Origin: JADDRA01 sp038233555
GTDB taxonomy: Bacteria; Actinomycetota; Acidimicrobiia; Acidimicrobiales; CADCSY01
Assembly: GCA_038233555.1 (NCBI GenBank)
Contig: JBBSLT010000082.1
Span: 1 to 10,642 of the forward strand
DNA: 10,642 nucleotides
Direction: 5' to 3'
How positions within the stretch are numbered: the first letter of the stretch is position 1; each line of letters opens with the position of its first letter. Under the pieces are notes generated by a model. It saw nothing but the letters and a program-made list of their open reading frames with translations, did no database searches and was not told the origin of the DNA. This document shows positions 1 to 6,930 of the stretch, one piece after another. The position numbers and the translations under genes are program-made.

Positions 1-55
1 CCAGCACCGACAGCTCCACAGCCAAGGAGCCCCGTTCGTCGTCGCCTCGTCGCAT
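1..55 (-). CDS. TadE-like minor pilin, second copy (partial, N-terminus only)
   Basis: Only the first 18 codons are in the window; the gene runs off the left edge. The start ATG (55-53) overlaps the TGA of the preceding tadE-like gene by one base (TGATG), so translation is probably coupled. The visible peptide begins MRRGDDERGSLAVELSVL. It carries a class III prepilin-type cleavage site, Gly9 followed by SLAVE, with Glu at +5, and then the start of a hydrophobic segment. In actinobacterial tad clusters the gene after the first TadE-like gene usually encodes another TadE-like/Rv3654c-like pseudopilin, which fits. It would be a membrane-anchored minor subunit of the Flp pilus, processed by a TadV-type peptidase. 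Family assignment is inferred from this short motif plus gene order; a TadG-like protein is the alternative. Confidence 0.7.
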   Translation of the reverse strand, partial: MRRGDDERGSLAVELSVL

Positions 56-447
56 CAGCGCTCGCTCTCGGGGACGAAGCGCTCGATCGGCCCGGCCGCT
101 CGGCTGGTGACCCCCCAATCGATGAAGGGCACGACCTGCGGGGCGCGCCCGGTCACCTCCACGAACACGTCGCTGGTGTCGCGACGCACGGTGACCGCCA
201 CCTCCCGAAGGTTTCCGGCCTGGCCCAGGAGGCCCAGAGCGGCGACTTCCCCCTCGGCGTCGGTAGCCCCCTCGACCTGGGCCACGTCGAGGGCCTCCTC
301 CACGGCGGCGTCCGCCACCTGGCGGGCATGCCACCACAGGCCCACCTGCACCGGGGTCAAGAGCATGACGATCACCACGGGCATGAGCACGGCGAGTTCG
401 GTGGCACTGGCCCCCACCTCGCTCGCCGCGCCCAGTCGTCTGCCCAT
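55..447 (-). CDS. tadE: TadE-like minor pilin / pilus assembly protein
   Basis: A 130-residue protein with a short basic leader (MGRRLGAASEVG), a Gly12/Ala13 prepilin-type cleavage site (ASATE, Glu at +5) and one hydrophobic helix at about residues 16-37. A roughly 90-residue domain expected outside the membrane follows. This is the usual size and layout of TadE-family pseudopilins, which are thought to be minor subunits or initiators of Flp pilus assembly. The start ATG lies only three bases after the stop of the flp-like gene. No good ribosome binding site is visible, so translational coupling to the pilin gene is likely. It sits between the pilin and a second TadE-like gene, the normal actinobacterial order. 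The family call is strong; the exact role of this paralogue is inference. Confidence 0.88.
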   Translation of the reverse strand: MGRRLGAASEVGASATELAVLMPVVIVMLLTPVQVGLWWHARQVADAAVEEALDVAQVEGATDAEGEVAALGLLGQAGNLREVAVTVRRDTSDVFVEVTGRAPQVVPFIDWGVTSRAAGPIERFVPESER

Positions 448-450
448 GGA

Positions 451-699
451 TCAGGTGGGAGGGGGAACGCTGTCGGGGATGGCGTTGGCGTTGGAGCGCA
501 TCTTCGTCATGAAGATGAGCCCGCCGGCCACAGCGATGGCCACCAGCGCGCCGACCATCACCGCCATCTCGGTGGACAGGGCGCCCCGCTCATCGCGGGT
601 GTTCACGCCCAGGCGGGCGAGGCCGTACTCGACGGCGAGGAGGGACTGGTCGACCAGACCCATGGTGACGCCGACGACGGCGTGGACTACTTGCATCAT
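451..699 (-). CDS. flp: Small Flp-type pilin (DUF4244-like)
   Basis: An 82-residue protein. Residues 1-39 form a long leader ending DERG, followed by a class III prepilin site at Gly39/Ala40 (ALSTE, Glu44 at +5). A hydrophobic helix at about 45-64 (MAVMVGALVAIAVAGG) and a short polar tail follow. The mature product would be about 43 residues, typical of Flp pilins. The +6 residue is Met rather than the common Tyr. Position between tadC and tadE-like genes matches the DUF4244/Rv3656c-type pilin slot of actinobacteria. The start is the first of two adjacent ATGs at 699; AAAGGAG (714-708) lies 8 bases upstream, the strongest Shine-Dalgarno in the operon, as expected for a major subunit. Longer upstream starts in this frame are unlikely because they would overlap tadC. 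Major versus minor pilin status is inferred. Confidence 0.85.
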   Translation of the reverse strand: MMQVVHAVVGVTMGLVDQSLLAVEYGLARLGVNTRDERGALSTEMAVMVGALVAIAVAGGLIFMTKMRSNANAIPDSVPPPT

Positions 700-714
700 C
701 GATCTCTCTCCTTT
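700..714 (-). promoter_or_regulatory. Strong ribosome binding site of the pilin gene
   Basis: AAAGGAG at 714-708 on the minus strand lies 8 bases before the ATG at 699. It decides the start of the 82-residue pilin and stands out because most other genes in this operon start at overlapping stop codons without a clear Shine-Dalgarno. It lies in the 91-base tadC-flp gap (700-790), the only gap above 10 bases in the operon. I see no convincing -35/-10 pair in that gap, only a weak 5-bp inverted repeat (CGGCC 746-750, GGCCG 765-769). Confidence 0.75.
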
Positions 715-790
715 GGTTGGGGGGTGGTGCTGTCGAAAGCTCTCTCGGCCTTGCCAGGTGTCCGGGCCGTCCTCCCTTCTCGCGATGCGC

Positions 791-1723
791 CTAAGGGGCG
801 ACCGAGGCGCTGGTCGCCCCGCCGTCGGTGATAGCGCTGACCGCCCCGAAGCCCACGAAGAGCACCAGGCCCAGGGTGAGGAAGATGACCGGGACCAGCA
901 TCCGCTCGGTGGCGGCCTCGGCCCGTGCCTCCATCTGGGCGGCCTGGTGGCCTCGCAGGGCGTCCGCCTTGGCGGCCACCGACTGGCGCACCCGGGCACC
1001 GTCCTGGCCCGCCAGGCGCACGCTGGCGGCCAGCTGGCGCAGCTCCTCGACGCCCAGCTCCTCGCCCAGCTCGTCGAGGCCGTCCCAGGGGCTGCGCTTG
1101 GTGAGGCGAGCCCGCTCCAGCGCTCCTCGGATCTCGACGAAGGCGAAACCACCGCCGGCCTCGGCCGCCGACACCAGGGCGGTCTCCACTCCCCCACCGC
1201 CGGCGAGCACGATCGTGACCAGGTCGAGGTAGGACGACAGGGCGTGGCGAAAAGCCATGCGCCGGGCCTCCACCTTGTCCCGCAGCGGCAGCGCCGGGTA
1301 AAAGAACCCCGCCGCGGCCAGGGCCGCCGCGGCCAGCGTCACTCCCACCGGCGGGACGGCCACGCCCCCGGCGGCGAGCACCAGCGCGAACAACGGAGGG
1401 AAGACCAGGCCGACGGTGCCGCCCAGGACCTTGTCGAAGGCGTGCTGCTCGATGGTGCGCCCCGCCACCCGCAGGCTCCGGCGCAGCTCGACGTCGTCGG
1501 CGCTGGCCACCGCCCAGCGCATCCCCACCCGGCTCAGGTGCTCCCTCCAGGAGGTCGCGCCCAGGGCCGCGGCGCTGCGCTGCTCGGCCATCGAAGGTCG
1601 AGGGCGGCCCAGGTCGCCGAGCACACCGGCCAGCGGGGTGGGGCGGGGGAAGGCGCCCCGCCAGGCGAACAGGGCGCCGGCTCCGGCCAGGCCCCCGACC
1701 AGCATCGCCAGCGCCGGGTTCAT
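791..1723 (-). CDS. tadC: TadC, type II secretion F-domain membrane platform protein
   Basis: A 310-residue inner-membrane protein of the T2SF family. It has a hydrophobic N-terminus (about 3-21), a paired membrane segment at about 103-144, a cytoplasmic helical T2SF domain at about 155-270 (SYLDLVTIVLAGGGGVETAL is its typical opening) and a last membrane helix at about 276-297. With TadB it forms the platform on which TadA acts to extrude pilin. The ATG at 1723 overlaps the tadB stop as ATGA. I chose it over an open extension to 1825, which would read out of frame through the end of tadB. Length and topology are normal for actinobacterial TadC. The gene ends in TAG (793-791) and is followed by the 91-base gap before the pilin gene. 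Confidence 0.92.
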   Translation of the reverse strand: MNPALAMLVGGLAGAGALFAWRGAFPRPTPLAGVLGDLGRPRPSMAEQRSAAALGATSWREHLSRVGMRWAVASADDVELRRSLRVAGRTIEQHAFDKVLGGTVGLVFPPLFALVLAAGGVAVPPVGVTLAAAALAAAGFFYPALPLRDKVEARRMAFRHALSSYLDLVTIVLAGGGGVETALVSAAEAGGGFAFVEIRGALERARLTKRSPWDGLDELGEELGVEELRQLAASVRLAGQDGARVRQSVAAKADALRGHQAAQMEARAEAATERMLVPVIFLTLGLVLFVGFGAVSAITDGGATSASVAP

Positions 1724-2568
1724 GCCCGCTCCCGGGCTACGAAACGCTCGGGCATCTCCAGGCGCCCGAGACGGCGGATCATCAGCCCGGCGACCGCCCA
1801 CACCGAGAAGACCACGGCCAGCCACAGCTGGCCACCGAGGGTCCCGTAGCCGGCGAGCAGGTCGCGGTCGAAGACGTAGAGCAGCACCGCGGTGGCCAGC
1901 GTCCAGCCCACCACGATCTTGGCCGAGGTCCGGATGCGGGCCCGGCCGACCTCGACCCGCACCCGCATGCGTACGTCGCCTCGGATCGATTCGGCCAGAC
2001 GCGACAGCAGCTCTCCGAGGTCGCCGGTGGCCCGCTCCATGTCAGCGCCATGGGCCAGGCCCACGATGACCAGGTCGGCCGACGGGTGATCCAGGTCCTC
2101 CCCAAGAGCCCGTAGGGCCTCCTGCAGCGAGGTGTGCTCCAGCCGGCCGGCAAAGCGCCGGGTCTCGGCCTCGATGGCCTTGGGGGCCACCCGGGCCGAG
2201 GCGATCAGGGCCTCCTCCAGGCCCTTGGCCCCGGCCATGGTGTCGCGGATCATCTCCACCCACACGGCGATGGCCTCAGTGCGTGCCACCGAGTCGTCGC
2301 GCTGGCGCCGTCCACCCAGGAGCGAGGCACCGGCGGCGGCGCCGGCGGCGGCGCCCAACCCCGCCACCGGCCAGCTGGTGACGGCCCACACCACGATCCC
2401 CACGGCCAGGCCGCCGGCCACCCGGGCCACGAGCAACCCGGGCGGGCCGCTGGTCGCGGTCCCGGAGGCGAGCGAGGGCAGCATGCGCCGGCCGCGCAGG
2501 CCCTGGACCACCAACAACACACCCAGGCCCAGCGCCGCTCCCCAGCCGGCGGCCAACAGGGCGCTCAC
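1720..2568 (-). CDS. tadB: TadB, type II secretion F-domain membrane platform protein
   Basis: A 282-residue T2SF-family membrane protein, the partner of TadC. It has an N-terminal helix at about 3-22, a two-helix block at about 47-85, a cytoplasmic T2SF domain at about 95-205 (including VWVEMIRDTMAGAKGLEEAL) and two C-terminal membrane helices at about 215-231 and 245-264. The proposed start is GTG at 2568, overlapping the tadA TGA as GTGA. This gives immediate coupling and puts a membrane helix at the N-terminus. The frame is open further upstream to 3417, but that stretch is out-of-frame sequence within tadA with no membrane or T2SF features. TadB and TadC are paralogous, each with one T2SF domain, as in other Tad systems. 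Confidence 0.9.
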   Translation of the reverse strand: MSALLAAGWGAALGLGVLLVVQGLRGRRMLPSLASGTATSGPPGLLVARVAGGLAVGIVVWAVTSWPVAGLGAAAGAAAGASLLGGRRQRDDSVARTEAIAVWVEMIRDTMAGAKGLEEALIASARVAPKAIEAETRRFAGRLEHTSLQEALRALGEDLDHPSADLVIVGLAHGADMERATGDLGELLSRLAESIRGDVRMRVRVEVGRARIRTSAKIVVGWTLATAVLLYVFDRDLLAGYGTLGGQLWLAVVFSVWAVAGLMIRRLGRLEMPERFVARERA

Positions 2569-3863
2569 CGCTCCAGCACCGAACGGTCGAAGCCGACCGC
2601 CTCGAGGCGGGCCAGGGTCTGTTCCTGGAGCGGGTAGCCGGGTACCGCCCGGCCGTCGGGCCCGGGGCGGAAGATCTCGTTGGTGGTGACCTGCTGGCCG
2701 TCGGACCCGGTCACCTCGCGCACGCTGGTGACGCTGCGCACGCCGTTGGCCCAGCCCACGTGCACGACGAGGTGGACGGCCTCGGCCACCAGGAGGTTGG
2801 TGACGTCGGGATCGAGTCGCTCCTCGCTCATGGCCGCGTACATCACCAGGCGCCCGAAGACCCCCCGTGAGGACTCGGCGTGCACCGAGCACATGGAGCC
2901 ATCGTTGCCCTGACTCATGGCCAAGAGCATGGGCAACACCTCCTTGCCCCTCACCTCGCCGACGATGACGCGATGCGGATCCATGCGCAGCCCGGAGCGC
3001 ACCAGGTCGGCCATGGAGAACTCGCCGACGCCCTCGATGTTGGCGGCGCGGGCCTCCAACGTCTCGTAGTCGGGGTGCAGGTGGGCAAAGCGCTCCAGGC
3101 CCAGCTCGAGGCTGTCCTCCACGGTGATGAGGCGCTCGTACTCCAAGATGGCGTTGATGAGGCAGCGCAGCATCGTGGTCTTGCCGGTGCCGGTGCCCCC
3201 GCCCACGATGATGTTGCGCCGGGCGCGAACCGCGCAGGTGAGGAAGTGCTCCAGGCGTTCGTCGATCATCCCCAGCTCCCGGAGCTGGGACAACAGGTTG
3301 ATGGCCCAGCTGTGGCGGCGGATGGTGACGTTGGGCCGGCTGGTGACGGCCATGAGGGCGTGCAGGCGATCGCCGTTGGGCAACTGCATGTCCAGCTCGG
3401 GGTGGGCGTAGTCCCATCGCCGCTCGCTTCGGCCCAGGCGCCGGGCGGCGGTGGCGATCATGTCCACCAGCTCCTCATCGCTGTCGGCCACGGCCTCGCC
3501 TCGGACCTTGCGGCCATCGGGCAGCGTCAACCACACGCAGTCGTAGCCGGCGATGTGGATGTCGGTATAGCCGGGTTGGGCGTCCAGCAACGGCTGGATG
3601 CGGCCCAGTCCGTAGAGCGAGTCGAACACCGCCTGGCCGAGCTCCTTCTCCCCGACCTCGTCAAGGGGATCCCGACCTTCCTGCATGGCGGCGTCGGCCA
3701 AGCCGGCCAGGCCGTCGGCGATGAGCTTGTAGGCCATGGCCCGCTCGTCGGCCAAGGACATCCGCTTACGGCCGGCGTCCTCGGCACCCCCCTTGCGCTC
3801 GGCCACCTCCTGGCCGACCTGGGCGTGCAGGCGGGCCACCAGGGCGAAGCTCGGCGGGCTCAT
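2565..3863 (-). CDS. tadA: TadA/CpaF-type pilus assembly ATPase
   Basis: A 432-residue cytoplasmic secretion ATPase of the VirB11/GspE superfamily, TadA (CpaF) branch, which drives Flp pilus assembly. All family motifs are present: Walker A GGGTGTGKTT (221-230), Asp box ITVEDSLEL (246-254), Walker B RVIVGEVRG (298-306) and a His box around GNDGSMCSVHAE (319-330). The N-terminal domain, about residues 35-185, contains the family-typical segments TDIHIAGYDCVWL and GDRLHALMAV. Length is normal and no key residue is missing, so the enzyme should be active. The ATG at 3863 overlaps the stop of the cpaE-like gene as ATGA, and the stop overlaps the GTG of tadB. TadA and the related conjugative VirB11 ATPases share a fold, but the TadB/TadC neighbours settle the call. 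Confidence 0.96.
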   Translation of the reverse strand: MSPPSFALVARLHAQVGQEVAERKGGAEDAGRKRMSLADERAMAYKLIADGLAGLADAAMQEGRDPLDEVGEKELGQAVFDSLYGLGRIQPLLDAQPGYTDIHIAGYDCVWLTLPDGRKVRGEAVADSDEELVDMIATAARRLGRSERRWDYAHPELDMQLPNGDRLHALMAVTSRPNVTIRRHSWAINLLSQLRELGMIDERLEHFLTCAVRARRNIIVGGGTGTGKTTMLRCLINAILEYERLITVEDSLELGLERFAHLHPDYETLEARAANIEGVGEFSMADLVRSGLRMDPHRVIVGEVRGKEVLPMLLAMSQGNDGSMCSVHAESSRGVFGRLVMYAAMSEERLDPDVTNLLVAEAVHLVVHVGWANGVRSVTSVREVTGSDGQQVTTNEIFRPGPDGRAVPGYPLQEQTLARLEAVGFDRSVLER

Positions 3864-4666
3864 CGGCGCACCAGGCCCTCGGCGACGCTCGGCCGCGGCG
3901 GCGGAGGCAGCGATGGCTGCTGCGCCTCATCGGAGAGCCCTGCATCGGCCACAGAGCCACGAGCGAGAACCTCGGCCAGGCCGAGGGCCGTGCGGGCCAT
4001 GGCCGAGCGGCGAAGCCTCTTGACGCTGGACCCATCCCCCTCCAAAGCGAGCGCAGCTCGGGGATCGTCGGCGATCACCCCGAGGATCTCGGCGCCGAGC
4101 ACGGTGGCCACCTCGTCGGGCCCGTAGGGACGCTGGCCCACCAGGATGAGGCCGACCTTGGTCAGCTGCTGCAACGCCGCCAAGCGCTGGGACAGGGCCT
4201 GCAGCTCCTCCACCCGAGGCCTGACCACCACCACCAGCTGGCTGGCGCAGCGCACCAGGTCGAGCGTCGGTGAGAGGGGCCGCAAGCGTCCGCAGTCGAC
4301 CAGGGCCACCATGTCGGGCTGGGCCGCCAGCCAGCGCCCGAGGGCCTCGCCGGCGCTGCGCACGGTCGTGGTGGCGGCCTCTGCGCTGTCCGGGCCGACT
4401 ACCACGGCCAGCCCGCCGGGCAGCTCCTGGGCGTGACGCCAGACCTCGCCGGCGCCCAGTCCCCGCCGAGAGGCGGTGGCCAGGCTGGTGAGGCCGGGGC
4501 TCTCCCCCGCCCGGCCCAGGCCGAAACGAGAGGCCAGGACTCCGCCGTCGGGATCGGCCTCGATCACCACCGCGGGCGGCGGGCCGGGCCAGCGAGCCCC
4601 CACGGCCAGCACCGTGGCGGTGACGCCGGGCGACGAGCGGACGGACCCTACGCAGATCAATCCCAT
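3860..4666 (-). CDS. cpaE: CpaE/TadZ-like ParA-MinD family protein with degenerate Walker A
   Basis: A 268-residue protein of the deviant-Walker MinD/ParA fold, in the slot where Tad systems encode TadZ/CpaE, which localises the machine at the cell pole. The first loop, residues 6-18 (VGSVRSSPGVTAT), aligns with the KGGxGKT[TS] loop but has no lysine; the first lysine in the protein is residue 170. A strand with EADPDGG (36-42) and a Walker B-like VALVDCG (120-126) are present. VVVVRPRVEELQAL (145-158) and the ILGVIADDPRAA segment (194-205) are also typical of MinD-like folds. The C-terminus is proline-rich. The ATG at 4666 has a weak AGGG upstream and lies 7 bases after the cpaB stop. Rv3660c-like septum-site proteins of the same locus are the closest analogue. 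Nucleotide hydrolysis is doubtful. Confidence 0.82.
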   Translation of the reverse strand: MGLICVGSVRSSPGVTATVLAVGARWPGPPPAVVIEADPDGGVLASRFGLGRAGESPGLTSLATASRRGLGAGEVWRHAQELPGGLAVVVGPDSAEAATTTVRSAGEALGRWLAAQPDMVALVDCGRLRPLSPTLDLVRCASQLVVVVRPRVEELQALSQRLAALQQLTKVGLILVGQRPYGPDEVATVLGAEILGVIADDPRAALALEGDGSSVKRLRRSAMARTALGLAEVLARGSVADAGLSDEAQQPSLPPPPRPSVAEGLVRR

Positions 4667-4673
4667 TGTCGCC

Positions 4674-5363
4674 CTAGCGCCCCGCCACGAGGGCCAGGCG
4701 AACCCGGTCGCCGGAGGCGGCCGAGGTCACATCGATGACCTCACCCTCGGCCACCAGCAGCGAGACGAACATCTCGCCCTGGGTGCCGATGGGGGCCACG
4801 TCGTAGATCTCGGCGGCGGGGACCAAGATGCCCTCCTCGCCGTCGGTACCCCCTTGGCCGGGGGTGAGCACCACCGTCATCACGTCCCCGGGGGCCATGC
4901 GCCCGGTCGGGTACTCGCCCTGGCCGAGGGCCAGGCCCACCACCGCCTCGCCGGGCTCGACCGGCGCGGTGGCGGCGAACTGCGAGGGCGTGACCAGAGA
5001 GCCGGCCGGGAGGGCAGCCAGCGCTCGACGTCCCACGACCTGGCCCGAGCCGGTGCGAGGGACCAGGGCCACGTCCTCCTGGGTGGTCACCTCGACCACC
5101 TTCAGGTCCTCCAGCGTCACCATTTGGCCCCGGGCGATGGGGTTGAGCAGTGCCAGCACTGCATCGCCCTCGGCCGAGCTGCTCGACCACACCACGGCGG
5201 CCAGGGCGCAGCCCACAACCACGGCCACGCCCACCAGGACGTCGGGCATCCGCCGCTTGGGCCGCGCCCCCGACGACGGGGGCTCCAGGCTCCAATCCTC
5301 TCGGACCGGTGACCGGCCGTTCGTCGGCGCCTGGGACGGCGCCGTCCTGGACGTGGCCATCAT
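4674..5363 (-). CDS. cpaB: CpaB/RcpC-like SAF-domain pilus protein
   Basis: A 229-residue protein with a cytoplasmic N-terminus rich in Pro/Ser/Arg (1-39), one membrane helix at about 41-60 (VLVGVAVVVGCALAAVVW) and a SAF domain at about 71-136. The domain includes IARGQMVTLEDLKVVEV and the VVGRRALAALPAGSLVTPSQF hallmark. A C-terminal beta-rich part ends VRLALVAGR. CpaB/RcpC proteins are exported parts of Flp pilus assembly; in actinobacteria, which lack a conventional outer membrane secretin here, the domain would face the cell wall. The start is the first of two adjacent ATGs (5363); it overlaps the stop of the upstream PKD-like gene as ATGA. The frame is open back to 5654, but that sequence is Arg-rich shadow coding. 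The fold call is good; its partner in this system is unknown. Confidence 0.85.
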   Translation of the reverse strand: MMATSRTAPSQAPTNGRSPVREDWSLEPPSSGARPKRRMPDVLVGVAVVVGCALAAVVWSSSSAEGDAVLALLNPIARGQMVTLEDLKVVEVTTQEDVALVPRTGSGQVVGRRALAALPAGSLVTPSQFAATAPVEPGEAVVGLALGQGEYPTGRMAPGDVMTVVLTPGQGGTDGEEGILVPAAEIYDVAPIGTQGEMFVSLLVAEGEVIDVTSAASGDRVRLALVAGR

Positions 5364-6202
5364 GCGCCTCCGCTTCCCACGCCCTCGACGGCGTGAATCT
5401 CGAGCACTCGCACAGGGAACGTGGCGGTCCCCGATACCGCCGGGAGAGCACCGCCGCCGGGGGCGCCCGACGCCGACCAGGAGACGTCGTAGGTCATGGT
5501 GGCCGACACCTGATACATACCGCCGGGCTCGCCCGTCGAGCTGTGGCGGTAGGTGTAGGAGCAGTCGGTGGACTGCTCCTCTTCCGGACGGGAGAAGTCG
5601 AACGGGGTCCCCGGGCCGGAGCACACCTTCTGGTCGCCGTTGCCCATGTCCCAAGTCACCGACGCCGGGGTCGCCGTGACCGTCGCGCTGACGCCCGGGA
5701 CGGAGGCGGTGGCCGAGTCAGGCTCCCAGTTGCTGACCCACATCCACGTCGGTAGCTGAACGATCTGGTTCAGGCCCGTCTTGGGGCTCATCTCGACTGC
5801 CGGGGCCGCCACGGACAGTCGAGCGCTCGCTTGTTCGGCGAGCACTTCTGGATCCACGACCGGGGCGGAGGCCGGAGACCCAAACTCTCGAATCTCGTTC
5901 ACGACCTCCTGGCCATCAGCGTCCGTGCAGATGAGGATGTAGTACTGCTCGGGGTCGAACGTCGATGGAGGCGCAAAGCGATCGCAGCTCAGCTGAGATC
6001 CGGCACGCGGTCGAGGGCTGCTGCCCCCGCTGTCGCCCGATCCGTCCTCTGTGTCGACTACCTCGACATCGACAGCGGGGCCTCCGTTGCCCGTCGAGCC
6101 ATTCGCGTTGCCGGTTCTACGACCCGCTTCCGCCGCACCCGACTGGGTGGCCGCAACAAGTCCGATCATTAATACGAAGGAGAGCACTACTCGACGGCGC
6201 AT
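5360..6202 (-). CDS. Secreted PKD-like domain protein in the tad operon
   Basis: A 280-residue exported protein. A Sec-type signal peptide (MRRRVVLSFVLMIGLVAATQ) with a likely cut near ATQSGAA or GAAEA is followed by a low-complexity Gly/Asn/Ser/Thr linker (about 27-65). The C-terminal half resembles a PKD/immunoglobulin-like beta sandwich: TPASVTWDMGNGD (178-190), then TDCSYTYRHSS (212-222) and YQVSATMTYDVSW (230-242). Four cysteines (73, 92, 194, 214) could form two disulfides. I chose the ATG at 6202 because GGGAGG lies just upstream; an in-frame GTG at 6220 has no ribosome binding site. The gene overlaps the lipoprotein gene by 16 bases and cpaB by 4. PKD-type proteins accompany some actinobacterial tad loci; an adhesive or wall-spanning role is inference. 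Confidence 0.75.
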   Translation of the reverse strand: MRRRVVLSFVLMIGLVAATQSGAAEAGRRTGNANGSTGNGGPAVDVEVVDTEDGSGDSGGSSPRPRAGSQLSCDRFAPPSTFDPEQYYILICTDADGQEVVNEIREFGSPASAPVVDPEVLAEQASARLSVAAPAVEMSPKTGLNQIVQLPTWMWVSNWEPDSATASVPGVSATVTATPASVTWDMGNGDQKVCSGPGTPFDFSRPEEEQSTDCSYTYRHSSTGEPGGMYQVSATMTYDVSWSASGAPGGGALPAVSGTATFPVRVLEIHAVEGVGSGGA

Positions 6203-6771
6203 CCCGCGACCCCCTCCCACTCTTGATCAACAAGGAGGCTTGAGAGCTTCCATCGTCCATCTTCGACAACCATGTGACCCTCGAACAGGACCGTCGATAC
6301 CAGGTCGTTAACGACCTCTCCAGTGGCTGCAATCACAACGACTCCGTCATCGATCGTGCAGTCCCGAACAACCGCGGCAATGCCGTCCACCGACACGACC
6401 TCAGCTCGACGCTCTGAGATCGAGGCCTCGGGATCGCGTCCCACCCGGCCGGTCGCCTGATACGCACTCAGCTGGTTGACCGCTTGCTCTAGTGCAGGAC
6501 CTGTCTGCGTCTCTGCTAGGGCGGGGTAGTTTGGATCCGCTGGGTCGCTGGCCTCGTCGTAGGCCGCTGTCGCCTCAAGATATGCGGCAAGGACCTCCTG
6601 CTCGACCTTCTCTCGTTCGGCGGCCGCATCGAGCACGAGGCTCCGGCCTTCCGGGGGTGGCGTCGCACTCGCCGGCGGCGGCACGTCGCTCGGCGTCGCC
6701 GAGTCTGAAGCGCCGCCGCAGCTGGTGAGCACCAGGAGTGCTGCCACTGCTGTCGTCGTCACCTTGCCCAC
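6187..6771 (-). CDS. NTF2-like lipoprotein, first gene of the tad operon
   Basis: A 194-residue predicted lipoprotein. The N-terminus VGKVTTTAVAALLVLTSC gives a basic start, a hydrophobic stretch and a lipobox L-T-S-Cys18. A Ser/Pro/Thr linker follows to about residue 42. Next comes a helical segment (about 48-72) and an alpha+beta domain to the end whose closing strands (VVSVDGIAAVVRDC, VLFEGHMVVEDGRWKLSSL) look NTF2/SnoaL-like. The start is GTG at 6771, with AGGAG (6783-6779) seven bases upstream; this places the lipobox correctly, whereas the frame is open to 6867 without a ribosome binding site. The TAG stop overlaps the PKD-like gene. It would be anchored on the outer face of the membrane. 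Function is not known; a pilus accessory role is inferred from position. NTF2-like is a structural guess. Confidence 0.72.
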   Translation of the reverse strand: MGKVTTTAVAALLVLTSCGGASDSATPSDVPPPASATPPPEGRSLVLDAAAEREKVEQEVLAAYLEATAAYDEASDPADPNYPALAETQTGPALEQAVNQLSAYQATGRVGRDPEASISERRAEVVSVDGIAAVVRDCTIDDGVVVIAATGEVVNDLVSTVLFEGHMVVEDGRWKLSSLLVDQEWEGVAGCAVE

Positions 6772-6808
6772 CGCTGAACTCCTGACTGAAGCCACCGGAC
6801 CGGGGGGG

Positions 6809-6856
6809 CTCCGATGTTCCATGCGACGTTGTGTCAACCACAGCGCCGACGGCGCC
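6809..6856 (-). promoter_or_regulatory. Candidate promoter and operator of the tad operon
   Basis: On the minus strand a perfect consensus -35 box TTGACA (6837-6832) lies about 60 bases before the GTG of the lipoprotein gene. Five bases upstream of it is a perfect 13-base palindrome GCGCCG-T-CGGCGC (6855-6843), a possible operator. No good -10 box lies 16-18 bases downstream; the best-spaced hexamer is TCGGAG. The 159-base gap (6772-6930) is the only place upstream of the operon's first gene where a promoter is expected. This rests on one good hexamer and a palindrome. Confidence 0.35.
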
Positions 6857-6930
6857 CTGGCCCCCATCTTGCTCGCTCAACCACACGCAGACGGTAGCAG
6901 GGTTTCATGATCCTCCCTGCCCTTCCCACC

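Noticed and set aside
746..769. CGGCC / GGCCG inverted repeat in the tadC-pilin gap as a possible terminator or processing site
   Set aside because: Five base pairs with a 14-base loop is expected by chance in this composition and no T tract follows.
107..1849. A 580-codon open frame on the plus strand opposite tadC and the pilin genes
   Set aside because: Arg/His/Gly/Gln-rich antisense shadow typical of GC-rich DNA; the minus strand carries recognisable tad genes with coupled starts.
2880..4127. A 415-codon open frame on the plus strand opposite tadA
   Set aside because: Antisense shadow of tadA; no domain, and tadA has all its ATPase motifs.
6834..6908. A 24-residue Arg-rich open frame on the minus strand (MKPCYRLRVVERARW...) with GGAGG three bases before its ATG, ending inside the candidate tad -35 box
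   Set aside because: Ribosome binding site spacing is too short, composition is what GC-rich noise gives, and it lies upstream of the only promoter candidate; no family recognised.
6898..6921. GCAGGG / CCCTGC inverted repeat with a 12-base loop downstream of the HTH gene
   Set aside because: Only six base pairs with a long loop and no T tract in the minus direction; too weak to call a terminator.
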